Assembly: GCA_031286615.1 (NCBI GenBank)
Contig: JAITUA010000022.1
Span: 62,001-126,000, forward strand
Direction of reading: 5' to 3'
Length of the DNA stretch: 64,000 nucleotides
DNA from: Chryseobacterium sp.
GTDB lineage: Bacteria; Bacteroidota; Bacteroidia; Flavobacteriales; Weeksellaceae
Shown piece by piece: positions 49,117-57,036 of the stretch. A program made the position numbers and the translations under genes. The notes beneath the pieces were generated by a model, which searched no databases, was not told the DNA's origin, and was given only the letters and a program-made list of their open reading frames with translations. Position 1 is the stretch's first letter; each line of letters opens with the position of its first letter.

Positions 49117-49219
49117 AGAACAGGGCCAGGCCAATATTGAAATAATTTTAACACAAAACCAGGCTTTAGTCTTATTCTCGACTGTAGCCCAATTAAATAA
49201 AAAAGTCTAATTTAGCAGT

Positions 49220-49972
49220 ATGTTAAAAAAGTTTTTCACAGCAGTAGGGGAATACATGATCCTCTTGGGAAAATCCCTGCAGAAGCCTCAGAAAATGAGG
49301 GTTTTCTGGAAGCTGTTCATGAGAGAAATTAATGATTTGGGAGTAAATTCTTTCGGACTTGTCATCTTCACATCCATATTCGTTGGAGCGGTAGTGGCTA
49401 TTCAGATGTTCAACAACTTTGATGCTTCTTCCTTTCCTATTCCGCCTTCATTTGTAGGATATGCTACGAAAGCGGTTTTGGTTTTGGAATTTGCCCCTAC
49501 CATTATCAGTCTTATTCTGGCAGGTAAGGTAGGTTCCTATATTGCATCAAGTATTGGAACAATGAGAGTTTCCGAACAGATTGATGCATTGGATATCATG
49601 GGAGTAAACTCACCCAATTTTCTGATATTTCCTAAAATTATCGCCTGTATGCTGTTTAATCCCCTTCTTATTGCTATCAGTATCGTTTTTGGTATTGGTG
49701 GTGGATATATTGCCGGGATTTTAACAGGAAACTGGACAGAAAATGATTATATCGTTGGTATTCAAATGTATATGCCGAATTTATTTATTTACTATGCATT
49801 TACCAAAACTATAGTTTTCGCTTTTATCATTGCAACGGTTCCTTCTTATTTCGGGTACAATGTAAAAGGAGGATCACTGGAAGTAGGTAGAGCAAGTACG
49901 CAGGCAGTGGTATGGACAATGGTATTCATTATCATTTCTGAATTAATTTTAACCCAATTAATATTAAGCTGA
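49220..49972 (+). CDS. mlaE: MlaE-family ABC transporter permease
   Basis: A 250-residue permease with five or six spans. The MlaE signature is seen: FTSIFVGAVVAIQMFNNF, EFAPTIISLILAGKVGSYIASSIGTMRVSEQIDALDIMGVNSPNFLIFPKI. It moves phospholipid or similar lipid together with the MlaF ATPase and an MCE protein. Its stop overlaps the mlaF start by one base (TGATG). Confidence 0.93.
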   Translation: MLKKFFTAVGEYMILLGKSLQKPQKMRVFWKLFMREINDLGVNSFGLVIFTSIFVGAVVAIQMFNNFDASSFPIPPSFVGYATKAVLVLEFAPTIISLILAGKVGSYIASSIGTMRVSEQIDALDIMGVNSPNFLIFPKIIACMLFNPLLIAISIVFGIGGGYIAGILTGNWTENDYIVGIQMYMPNLFIYYAFTKTIVFAFIIATVPSYFGYNVKGGSLEVGRASTQAVVWTMVFIIISELILTQLILS

Positions 49973-50787
49973 TGATTGAGGTAAAAGATCTTAAGAAAAG
50001 TTTTGATGATGTTGAAGTATTGAAAGGAATTTCAACTTCATTTGATAAAGGAAAAGTAAACTTAATCATTGGGCAGAGTGGTTCCGGTAAAACCGTTTTT
50101 TTAAAAAGTTTATTGAATGTTTATATGCCTTCTTCAGGGGAAATTCTGTTTGACGGAAAAGATATCAACACAATGACGAGAGATGAAAAACAGCATCTTC
50201 GTTCAGAAATCGGGACCGTATTTCAGGGAAGTGCATTATTTGATTCCTTAACAGTGGAGGAGAATATCATGTTCCCTCTTGATATGTTTACCAATCTTAC
50301 CTACAGAGAAAAAAAGAAAAGGGTTTTTGAAGTAATAGGACGAGTACATCTTGACAAAGCGGAAAGAAAATATCCTTCTGAAATTTCCGGAGGTATGCAG
50401 AAAAGGGTGGCGATCGCCAGAGCGATTGTGAACAATCCTAAATACTTATTCTGTGATGAGCCCAATTCCGGACTGGATCCGTATACTTCAAAGATAATTG
50501 ATGATCTTCTGTATGAGATCACCAAAGAATATAACACCACAACCATCATCAATACTCACGACATGAACTCTGTAATGACGATTGGCGAGAAAATTGTATA
50601 CCTAAGACTGGGAATCAAAGAGTGGGAAGGTAATAAAGACATCCTGATTACAGCAGGCAATAAAAATCTGATTGATTTCGTTTATTCTTCAGAACTGTTT
50701 AAAGAGCTGAGAGAATATTTACTTGAGAATAATAAAACGATTGAAACTACAAATACAAAAATAGACGATAATGAAAAAGGTACTTAG
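49972..50787 (+). CDS. mlaF: MlaF-family ABC transporter ATPase
   Basis: A 271-residue ATPase. Walker A GQSGSGKT, Q-loop VFQGSALF, signature SGGMQKRVAIARAI, Walker B YLFCDEPNSGLDP and the switch His in NTHDMNSV are in place. The C-terminal extension of about 35 residues is rich in Asn/Lys/Thr. The next gene starts 17 bases before its stop codon. Confidence 0.93.
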   Translation: MIEVKDLKKSFDDVEVLKGISTSFDKGKVNLIIGQSGSGKTVFLKSLLNVYMPSSGEILFDGKDINTMTRDEKQHLRSEIGTVFQGSALFDSLTVEENIMFPLDMFTNLTYREKKKRVFEVIGRVHLDKAERKYPSEISGGMQKRVAIARAIVNNPKYLFCDEPNSGLDPYTSKIIDDLLYEITKEYNTTTIINTHDMNSVMTIGEKIVYLRLGIKEWEGNKDILITAGNKNLIDFVYSSELFKELREYLLENNKTIETTNTKIDDNEKGT

Positions 50788-51382
50788 TATAGCGTTAATA
50801 GGATTTTCAATGTGGGCTTCTGCACAGATTTCACTGGCAGGTAAGGCTAACTTAATTTTTCCTACCGGCTCTCCTTCCTGGTCTAATATTAAAGGAACAG
50901 TGAATGATGCCATTGACGGAACGGGTAAAAACAATGTAGGTTTCAATGTCGGACTTTCATTAAAAGTGGGTCTTCCTACTTCATTGTTTGTGATGCCGGA
51001 AATCTATTATACTCACTTCAAAAATGAGTTTACTACAGAGAACACTACTTTTGATGTTAAAAGCAACCGTATTGATGTTCCGGTTCTTTTAGGATATAAC
51101 CTTTTGGGGAATATGCTAGGCGTTTTTGTAGGACCTGTTGGAAGTTTTAATTTAAATAAAGACAATACTTACAACGATTTCAAAGAAAATGCTAAAAATG
51201 ATTTTACCGTTGGCTATCAGTTTGGAGCACAGCTTGAAATCAAAAAGCTTATTGTAAATGCAAGATATGAAGGAGCTTTCAGTAAGGATGAAAGAAACTT
51301 TATCAACAGAGTTTCCGGTTCGGAAATCAGATATGATAACAGACCTAACCTCTTTATGGTAGGTTTAGGATACAAATTCTAA
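50771..51382 (+). CDS. Outer membrane beta-barrel (porin-like) protein
   Basis: A 203-residue protein with a signal peptide (KKVLSIALIGFSMWASAQ) and alternating beta strands ending in a C-terminal aromatic residue (MVGLGYKF), as in eight-stranded barrels of the OmpW/PorT-like kind. It overlaps the mlaF end by 17 bases, so it may be the outer membrane end of the lipid transport system; this is an inference from position. Confidence 0.82.
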   Translation: MKKVLSIALIGFSMWASAQISLAGKANLIFPTGSPSWSNIKGTVNDAIDGTGKNNVGFNVGLSLKVGLPTSLFVMPEIYYTHFKNEFTTENTTFDVKSNRIDVPVLLGYNLLGNMLGVFVGPVGSFNLNKDNTYNDFKENAKNDFTVGYQFGAQLEIKKLIVNARYEGAFSKDERNFINRVSGSEIRYDNRPNLFMVGLGYKF

Positions 51383-51406
51383 TTTAATATCGAAAATAAC
51401 AACTTT

Positions 51407-51433
51407 AAACCCTCAAATTAAATTTGAGGGTTT
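51407..51433. terminator. Bidirectional terminator overlapping a stop codon
   Basis: AAACCCTCAAATT (51407-51419) and AATTTGAGGGTTT (51421-51433). The minus-strand gene ends inside the stem: its last codons AAC CCT CAA ATT and the stop form one arm. Confidence 0.85.
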
Positions 51434-51729
51434 TTATTTTGATTTTCAAGTTCAGCCTGACGTTTTGCAATATCTGCGGCCTGTTTTTCAAGCTCTTCTT
51501 TGTCTTTCTGCAGCTGTTTGAATTCCTTTTTCTTCTGTTCCGCTTTTATAGCGCTTCCTTTGCTTACATACCCTACCATTCCTCCAATGATAAGCCCTAT
51601 TCCTACTCCTGCCATCACTCCCATAATGTGAGAAATTTTTATTTGTTCTACGGCAAAATCTGTAGTCAAATAGAAAAGTAATGCAGAAACAGCCAAAAGT
51701 ATAAGTCCGGTAATTGATAAACTCTTCAT
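51418..51729 (-). CDS. Small membrane protein with coiled-coil tail
   Basis: A 103-residue protein with two spans (about 5-22 and 35-54; VMAGVGIGLIIGGMVGYV is glycine-zipper-like) and a Lys/Glu/Gln coiled-coil (about 60-100). No catalytic motif is visible. Function unknown. It lies 86 bases after the M48 peptidase gene on the same strand, separated by a terminator. Confidence 0.75.
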   Translation of the reverse strand: MKSLSITGLILLAVSALLFYLTTDFAVEQIKISHIMGVMAGVGIGLIIGGMVGYVSKGSAIKAEQKKKEFKQLQKDKEELEKQAADIAKRQAELENQNKNPQI

Positions 51730-51755
51730 AATATTGTGTTTAGGTGGTTATATAA

Positions 51756-51796
51756 AAAAGCCTTATCAAATTTACTAAAAATTTAATAAGGCCTTA
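51756..51796 (-). terminator. Terminator after the M48 peptidase gene
   Basis: GCCTTAT-C-AAATTT and AAATTTAATAAGGC form a stem with one unpaired or mismatched base (51760-51791); a short A/T-rich tract follows on the minus strand. Confidence 0.75.
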
Positions 51797-51815
51797 TTCA
51801 AGATTAAAATTCTAA

Positions 51816-52622
51816 TTATATTTTTCCTCCCGCAGCCTTATAATATTCTAAAGCTTTCGGAAGATCCTTATTGATATCTGAAATTCTTGTTTCCGGATTC
51901 GGGTGGGTAGATAAGAATTCCGGTTGTCTTGCTCCTGTAGATGCTGCTTCCATTCTGTTCCAGAAAGGGATTGCCGCTCTCGGATCATATCCTGCCATAG
52001 ACATCAGGTATAGCCCCATTTCATCAGCTTCCGATTCCTGTCCTCTTCCGTATTTCAATAAAGCTACCTGTGAACCAATAGGATAAACCTTCTGGAAAAC
52101 ACTCGCCCATTGTGAGTTTGAAATTGTTCCTCCCAGGATAGCACCTCCGTACTGTGCTACCATTGCCTGAGAAATTCTTTCATTACCGTGGCCTGCCAGT
52201 GCGTGGGAAACCTCATGTCCCAGTACTACCGCAAGTCCGTTATCGTCTTTTGTTACCGGTAATATTCCCGTATAAACGGCTACTTTACCACCAGGCATAC
52301 ACCAGGCATTCAGTTCGTTGCTTTGCAGAAGATTAAATTCCCAGCTATAATTGGCAAGATCTGCTGATCTTCCTATACTCTGATAATATCTTTCTGCTGC
52401 ACTTTTAATTCTGTTTCCTACACTTACCACTCTCTTTGCATCTGCCGTACCGGTAATTACTTTACCTTTAGACAATGTCGTCTTGTATTCCTGCGAAGAC
52501 ATTGTTAAAATTTCCGAATTGTTGGCCAGCTGTAAAGACGATCTTCCGGTAATCGGGTTTGTAGTACAGGCAACAGCCGACAGAGCAATAGCTCCCATTC
52601 CTAATAGATGTGTAACTTTCAT
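51816..52622 (-). CDS. M48-family metallopeptidase lipoprotein (LoiP/BepA-like)
   Basis: A 268-residue zinc protease. The lipoprotein signal ends at ALSAVAC (Cys about 19), followed by TTNPITGRSSLQL, the typical start of the family. The active site is HEVSH (HExxH) in VVLGHEVSHALAGHGNERIS, and the third zinc ligand is in ESEADEMGLYLMSMAGYDPRAAIPFW. It probably guards outer membrane assembly like BepA/LoiP, but without TPR repeats. Confidence 0.92.
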   Translation of the reverse strand: MKVTHLLGMGAIALSAVACTTNPITGRSSLQLANNSEILTMSSQEYKTTLSKGKVITGTADAKRVVSVGNRIKSAAERYYQSIGRSADLANYSWEFNLLQSNELNAWCMPGGKVAVYTGILPVTKDDNGLAVVLGHEVSHALAGHGNERISQAMVAQYGGAILGGTISNSQWASVFQKVYPIGSQVALLKYGRGQESEADEMGLYLMSMAGYDPRAAIPFWNRMEAASTGARQPEFLSTHPNPETRISDINKDLPKALEYYKAAGGKI

Positions 52623-52681
52623 AGTTTGAGTGTTAATAATTCAACCTTAACAATTTTTATTCCAAAATATTTCAGAAAGAA

Positions 52682-52689
52682 TATATTTG
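52682..52689 (+). promoter_or_regulatory. Probable -7 box for the DUF4251 gene
   Basis: TATATTTG matches TAnnTTTG, 38 bases before the ATG at 52728. Confidence 0.4.
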
Positions 52690-52727
52690 CATACATTTTG
52701 CTGTTTAAATTTAATAATTATCTCATT

Positions 52728-53276
52728 ATGAAAAAGTATATTTCTTTACTAATGATTTTTGGATTTCTGTTCTTTTTTCAGAGTTGTGCTTCACAGGGCT
52801 CATTAGATCCGAAAACAGTGGACACATTAATTGATTCTCAGGAATTCACATTCCATGCAGAAAGAGCCAATCCTACGAATTATGATGTTATTAATGTCCT
52901 GAATTCAATGCCTAATGCTACTGCAACGAGAGTCCTGAATCTGAACGGAGATTATACCATTGATGTGAGTAAAACCACGCTGGACGTAGTGTTGCCATAT
53001 TTCGGAAGATTATTCAATCCAACTTATGGAAATACAAATGACAACAGCTACAGATTCACTTCAAAAGATTTTACAGTCAATAAAACTCAGAATAAAAAAG
53101 GAACCTGGACATTAAAGTTCAAGCCTAAAGATGCAAAAAATGTAGATGAAGTGAATATTGAAATCTTTAAAAACGGCAAAGCCTTCGTTTCTATGAGGAG
53201 TAACGACAGACAGCCGATCACTTATGACGGATATGTTTCAAAAACTGAGGTAAAACAGGAAAAGGAGAAACCTTAA
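52728..53276 (+). CDS. DUF4251-domain lipoprotein
   Basis: A 182-residue protein with a lipoprotein signal (LLMIFGFLFFFQSC). The mature domain matches DUF4251: LIDSQEFTFHAERANPT, GDYTIDVSKTTLDVVLPYFGRLF, and YRFTSKDFTVNKT; function unknown. An in-frame extension to 52608 is ignored because the ATG at 52728 gives the signal. Its stop codon overlaps the stop of the convergent meaB (TTAA at 53273-53276), so no terminator separates them. Confidence 0.85.
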   Translation: MKKYISLLMIFGFLFFFQSCASQGSLDPKTVDTLIDSQEFTFHAERANPTNYDVINVLNSMPNATATRVLNLNGDYTIDVSKTTLDVVLPYFGRLFNPTYGNTNDNSYRFTSKDFTVNKTQNKKGTWTLKFKPKDAKNVDEVNIEIFKNGKAFVSMRSNDRQPITYDGYVSKTEVKQEKEKP

Positions 53277-54265
53277 TCCTTGTTTTCATTAGATAAAAAT
53301 TTTTCAACAAATAATTTTGCTTCAGTACTTGGATTGGAAACCATCGCTGAAGCATTTTTTTTGTGCATATGATAGGCTTCTTCTACTGTATTGCTCTTTT
53401 TCATCAGGGATAAAATATATTCCTGAACCCAATATTCGAATCGCTTTTCGGCCTGCTGAACACGGATTTCGTCGAAACGTCCGGTTTTCTTTTTCAGATC
53501 AATAAACTCGAAGATTTTATCATAAACGTCTTGTAATCCCTCGTTGTGTAGAGCTGATCCTAATAAAACAGGAATTTTCCAGCCTTTTTCTTTAGGTGGG
53601 ATAAAATCCAGGGCTCTTTTTAATTCCAGTCTTGTATTTTTTGCTTTCTGAAGATTGTCCTGATCTACTTTATTGATGAAAATAAGGTCTACCATTTCCA
53701 TGATCCCACGCTTAATTCCCTGAAGCTCGTCTCCGCCTCCAATGATTTTAAGGAATAAAAAAACGTCGGTAATATCAGCAACAAGGACTTCTGACTGTCC
53801 TACTCCAACGGTTTCTATTAAAATATAATCGTATCCTGCTGCTTCACAGATCATCATGGTTTCAAAAGTAGTGTTGGCTACACCGCCCAGAAAACCTGAA
53901 CTCGGGGAAGGACGAATGAAAGCATTTTCTTCTTTGGCCAATTCCTCCATTCTGGTTTTATCACCTAAAATACTTCCTTTATTGATTGCCGAACTGGGAT
54001 CGATAGCCAGAACAGCTACTTTTTTACCCTGTGCAATCACCAACCGGCCGAAGTTTTCTATAAAAGTAGATTTTCCGGCTCCCGGAACCCCTGTCACCCC
54101 TACTCTCACAGAATTTCCGGTAAGAGGCATAATCTTCTTCAAAAGGTCTTCTGCCTGTACTCTATGTTCTGCTTTTTTACTTTCAACCAATGTAATAGCT
54201 TTTGCAATCAGGCGTTTGTTTCCTGACTGTATTCCGTCTATTAGCTCTTCTGTAGAAAATTTCAT
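53273..54265 (-). CDS. meaB: MeaB: GTPase chaperone of methylmalonyl-CoA mutase
   Basis: A 330-residue G3E GTPase that guards B12 loading of the mutase. Walker A GVPGAGKST, AVLAIDPSS, the switch block GDKTRMEELA, IETVGVGQSE and the NKVD guanine-specificity motif are present. The ATG at 54265 is favoured over an in-frame ATG at 54301, which adds 12 atypical residues. Its partner, the mutase large subunit, is encoded at 60.6 kb on the same strand. Confidence 0.93.
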   Translation of the reverse strand: MKFSTEELIDGIQSGNKRLIAKAITLVESKKAEHRVQAEDLLKKIMPLTGNSVRVGVTGVPGAGKSTFIENFGRLVIAQGKKVAVLAIDPSSAINKGSILGDKTRMEELAKEENAFIRPSPSSGFLGGVANTTFETMMICEAAGYDYILIETVGVGQSEVLVADITDVFLFLKIIGGGDELQGIKRGIMEMVDLIFINKVDQDNLQKAKNTRLELKRALDFIPPKEKGWKIPVLLGSALHNEGLQDVYDKIFEFIDLKKKTGRFDEIRVQQAEKRFEYWVQEYILSLMKKSNTVEEAYHMHKKNASAMVSNPSTEAKLFVEKFLSNENKD

Positions 54266-54434
54266 TGATTCAAAATTAATAATTAAAATGGGAATGGTCA
54301 ATAGCCGGCTGATAATGATGAGATAAAAGACTTAAATTAACTTCATTTGAGATTACTGATTTTTCAAGATTTTAATTTTTATTTCTTCTAAATTAAAACT
54401 AGAAAGCCCTGTATCAACGGCTTAAGGAATTTAT

Positions 54435-54442
54435 TACATTTG
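54435..54442 (+). promoter_or_regulatory. Probable -7 box for the twin cytochrome genes
   Basis: TACATTTG matches TAnnTTTG, 22 bases before the ATG at 54465. Confidence 0.45.
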
Positions 54443-54464
54443 TTATATATCAAAAAGAAGAAAC

Positions 54465-54758
54465 ATGAAAAAACTCATCGCTGCGGCTTCGTTTACTGCT
54501 ATTTTGCTGGTATCCTGTACGCCGAAAGCTGCTACATCCACTGCTACTGCAGGAACTTCAACCTCTACTGCAGAACAGATTGCCCAAGGGAAAACTATTT
54601 TTGAAAACTCTTGTGGAAGATGTCATAAATTACCTGATCCTGCTTCACATAATCCTGTACAATGGGTAGGAATCATGAATTCTATGGCTCCAAAGGCAAA
54701 ATTAACGGATGAACAGCACCAATGGGTTTATGATTATATTGTTTCTGTGAAGAAGTAA
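54465..54758 (+). CDS. Small monohaem cytochrome c lipoprotein, copy 1
   Basis: A 97-residue protein with a lipoprotein signal (AAASFTAILLVSC), a Thr/Ala/Ser-rich linker (TSTATAGTSTS), and one cytochrome c domain: QGKTIFENSCGRCHKLPDP with CGRCH, and a Met candidate in MNSMAPKAKL as axial ligand. It is an envelope-anchored electron carrier. A close paralogue follows 20 bases later, so this is a tandem duplication. Confidence 0.87.
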   Translation: MKKLIAAASFTAILLVSCTPKAATSTATAGTSTSTAEQIAQGKTIFENSCGRCHKLPDPASHNPVQWVGIMNSMAPKAKLTDEQHQWVYDYIVSVKK

Positions 54759-54778
54759 TCATCAAACAAAAATAGGAT

Positions 54779-55066
54779 ATGAAAAAACTCATCTTATCCG
54801 GTATCGCAGTATCAGCATTTCTGGTATCCTGCGGACCCAAAAGTGTGGCTGTAACAGGGCCCAAGTATACCTCATCCGAGCAGTTGGCGCAAGGAAAAAC
54901 CATTTTTGAAAATTCCTGCGCAAAATGCCATAAGCTGCCAGAACCAACGAAACATGACGACAAGGGATGGATCAACACATTGAGCAGAATGGCTCCAAAG
55001 GCTAAACTGACTGATGACCAACATCAAATGGTGTATGATTATCTGATCTCTGTCAACAAAAAATAA
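54779..55066 (+). CDS. Small monohaem cytochrome c lipoprotein, copy 2
   Basis: A 95-residue paralogue of the preceding gene, with the same signal type (FLVSC), CAKCH haem site and the shared AQGKTIFENSC and RMAPKAKLTDDQHQ blocks. The linker is shorter and different. Its stop codon touches the left end of the dispersed repeat at 55065. Confidence 0.87.
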   Translation: MKKLILSGIAVSAFLVSCGPKSVAVTGPKYTSSEQLAQGKTIFENSCAKCHKLPEPTKHDDKGWINTLSRMAPKAKLTDDQHQMVYDYLISVNKK

Positions 55067-55193
55067 GACTGCCTCAAAATTGTCATTCTGAACGAAATGG
55101 AATGGAGTGAAGAATCTCACGCTTATGGTTATCAATGAGATTCTTCCTTCGTCAGAATGACAAAAGTCAAATGAATTGACTTGAGATAGTCTT
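55065..55193. repeat. MITE-like dispersed palindromic repeat, copy 2
   Basis: Outer inverted ends AAGACTGCCTCAA (55065-55077) and TTGAGATAGTCTT (55181-55193). The inner core 55082-55161 is the near-identical reverse complement of 866-944. It abuts the stop codon of the second cytochrome gene. Confidence 0.75.
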
Positions 55194-55220
55194 ATTATTT
55201 TAATTATAAGTCAAAACAGA

Positions 55221-55727
55221 TTATTCTGTCTTTTTTATGGTTCTTGTTCTGTTTACTTTTCCTTTGATCAGCTTTTCTCTATCTTCAAGTATTTCGAGGG
55301 CCGCACGGCTGTAAGCAAATTTTTTAGCTTCTTTAAGTGTTCCTAAAGCCTGTTTATATTCAAAATTTCTTTCTTGCAGAAGAGAAAGACAGTTCAGAAT
55401 TTCTGATTTGTCAATTCCTTTTAATTTCAGAGCGAATTCAATTAATTTTTCGGCTTCCTTATAATCTTCATTATTCAAAAGACATTCAATGTAATATTTG
55501 GGCGTATTGATATTTCCGATGTTACTCTGCATGGCTTCATCAAAGTATTTCTTTGCGGTTTCATAATCTTTCAGTTCTTCGGAATATACTCTTCCCATCA
55601 GACACAGGCTGTCTGCATCCTCCGGTTCGTAGGATAACGCATAGTTCAGTGCATCCATGCATTCAGAAAGGTTGAATGGAAAGTAATCCAATGCTTCAAA
55701 ATAATATTTACTTTTAGTTAAGGTCAT
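55221..55727 (-). CDS. TPR-repeat protein at the end of the RtcB-PrfH operon
   Basis: A 168-residue protein with about four helix-turn-helix TPR-like units (ALSYEPEDADSLCLMGRVYSEELKDYETAKKYFDEAM is a clear one) and a basic C-terminal tail (KGKVNRTRTIKK). The start is taken at the ATG at 55727, overlapping prfH by 14 bases; an ATG at 55748 would add seven residues. Overlap means it is translated with PrfH. TPRs bind proteins; the partner is unknown. Confidence 0.8.
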   Translation of the reverse strand: MTLTKSKYYFEALDYFPFNLSECMDALNYALSYEPEDADSLCLMGRVYSEELKDYETAKKYFDEAMQSNIGNINTPKYYIECLLNNEDYKEAEKLIEFALKLKGIDKSEILNCLSLLQERNFEYKQALGTLKEAKKFAYSRAALEILEDREKLIKGKVNRTRTIKKTE

Positions 55728-56412
55728 TGTTGTAGTTTTTAAGGTCATTTTTCAAGGCATTCCTTTGTTTTTTGAATGTCTTGGTTTCGTAATTCTTTTT
55801 AAAATCTGTTCCTGAAAATGTACGAACCGGATTTCCACGTTCTACCTGCATCTGAAGAGACCAGGTTTCTTTCAGTTTTCTTTCCAGCTGTTGGATATAA
55901 ACTGCCATTACCTTTTCTTTTAATCTGATAACGGATAACTTTTTATTTTCCAGCTGGGAACGTGAGTCCTGTACAAACACTGTTTCTTTGGTCAGAATAT
56001 GAGTGGCACGCACCGCAGTATTCACTTTGTTTACATTTTGTCCTCCGCTTCCCTGGCTTCTCGCTGTTTGAAATCTGATATCTTTTTCGTTGAAATCAAT
56101 CATTTTTACATCTTCCAATTCAAAAATCCCGATAAACCAATTGCTTCTTTTGTGCAGTTTCCTGAAGGTGCTTTTTCCTATCCAGCAAACTGTTCCCAGC
56201 CAGTTTTTAAGAAACGCGTCAACGTCTTTTCCTTTTAAAAGCAGAGTCACTGATTTTAATGTAAGGTTTTCATCACCATTTTCGCGATGAATGATTTCGT
56301 ACTCTATTGTATTTTGTTTGGCCTCTTCAAGAAAGGTCTTCAGAACTTTAGCGGCTACCCACTGGCATTCTAAAGGACCTCTTCCTGAAGTGATCTGTAT
56401 TAATTTTTCCAT
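55714..56412 (-). CDS. prfH: PrfH: peptide chain release factor homologue
   Basis: A 232-residue class I release-factor-like protein. The catalytic GGQ is at residues 123-125 (SQGSGGQNVNKV), followed by the usual TAVRATHI and basic tail. It lacks the long N-terminal domain of RF1/RF2. PrfH is known as the partner of a distinct RtcB (RtcB2) and acts on ribosomes whose 16S decoding centre has been cut. Here it follows a nucleotidyltransferase-like gene by one base, in the RtcB operon. Confidence 0.93.
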   Translation of the reverse strand: MEKLIQITSGRGPLECQWVAAKVLKTFLEEAKQNTIEYEIIHRENGDENLTLKSVTLLLKGKDVDAFLKNWLGTVCWIGKSTFRKLHKRSNWFIGIFELEDVKMIDFNEKDIRFQTARSQGSGGQNVNKVNTAVRATHILTKETVFVQDSRSQLENKKLSVIRLKEKVMAVYIQQLERKLKETWSLQMQVERGNPVRTFSGTDFKKNYETKTFKKQRNALKNDLKNYNNDLN

Positions 56413-56413
56413 T

Positions 56414-56959
56414 TTATGTTGGCATTTTGCTTAATAAAGGGTGTCCTACAGGATCTATTCCCTTTTGTAATAAATCTTTTGCAGCCATTACTGCCCAGCA
56501 TTTGTCACTGGAATGAATATTTCTGTAAAATGAAAGTAAAATATCGGGTCTCACAACGGTAAACCCATTGGCTTCGATAGTTTCAAGATCATCTCTTTCA
56601 AAGAAATCAATGGTAATTCTGTGAAACCTATCATTTTCCAATTCTACTGTTTTCTCATACCTGCGGAAGTTTTCCTCGCTCGGCAGATGATCATACCGGG
56701 TCCAGACTTTCTGAAATCCTTCCTGCTGAAGAATGATAACCACGTCTGCAACATTTTCTTTCTTTACAAAAACATCAATATCCTTATGGTCGTGAGCATG
56801 TTTGTATTCTGTATGTCCTTTTTCTGACATAAAATGCCATGCCCAGCCTCCTGATATAATGATTTTATCTTTTAATATATTTAAAATTTCGAGTCCCAAC
56901 CGGATTCTGAACTCCGGCCAGACTTCACCGTATCTTTTTATGTTATGTGGTGCTCCCAT
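56414..56959 (-). CDS. Nucleotidyltransferase-fold protein inside the RtcB-PrfH operon
   Basis: A 181-residue protein. The pol-beta-type NTase pattern is visible: GGWAW at 37-41, then DID at 60-62 and a third acidic residue Asp118 in ITIDFFE. The C-terminal FTVVRPDILLSF and KDLLQKGIDP resemble aminoglycoside nucleotidyltransferase or AbiEii-like relatives. Its stop is one base before prfH. Substrate unknown: it could modify an RNA end, a tRNA or a small molecule. Confidence 0.78.
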   Translation of the reverse strand: MGAPHNIKRYGEVWPEFRIRLGLEILNILKDKIIISGGWAWHFMSEKGHTEYKHAHDHKDIDVFVKKENVADVVIILQQEGFQKVWTRYDHLPSEENFRRYEKTVELENDRFHRITIDFFERDDLETIEANGFTVVRPDILLSFYRNIHSSDKCWAVMAAKDLLQKGIDPVGHPLLSKMPT

Positions 56960-56988
56960 TTTTTGTTTTTTTTTTAGTTGAACATTTT

Positions 56989-57019
56989 AACCTTACAGGC
57001 TATTGAAGCCCATAAGGTT
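56989..57019 (-). other. Intercistronic hairpin between rtcB and the NTase gene
   Basis: AACCTTA (56989-56995) with TAAGGTT (57013-57019) and inner GGCT (56998-57001) with AGCC (57007-57010). No T-run directly follows on the minus strand, so it looks like an mRNA stability or processing element rather than a terminator. Confidence 0.5.
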
Positions 57020-57036
57020 GTAAAGTATTACATTGA

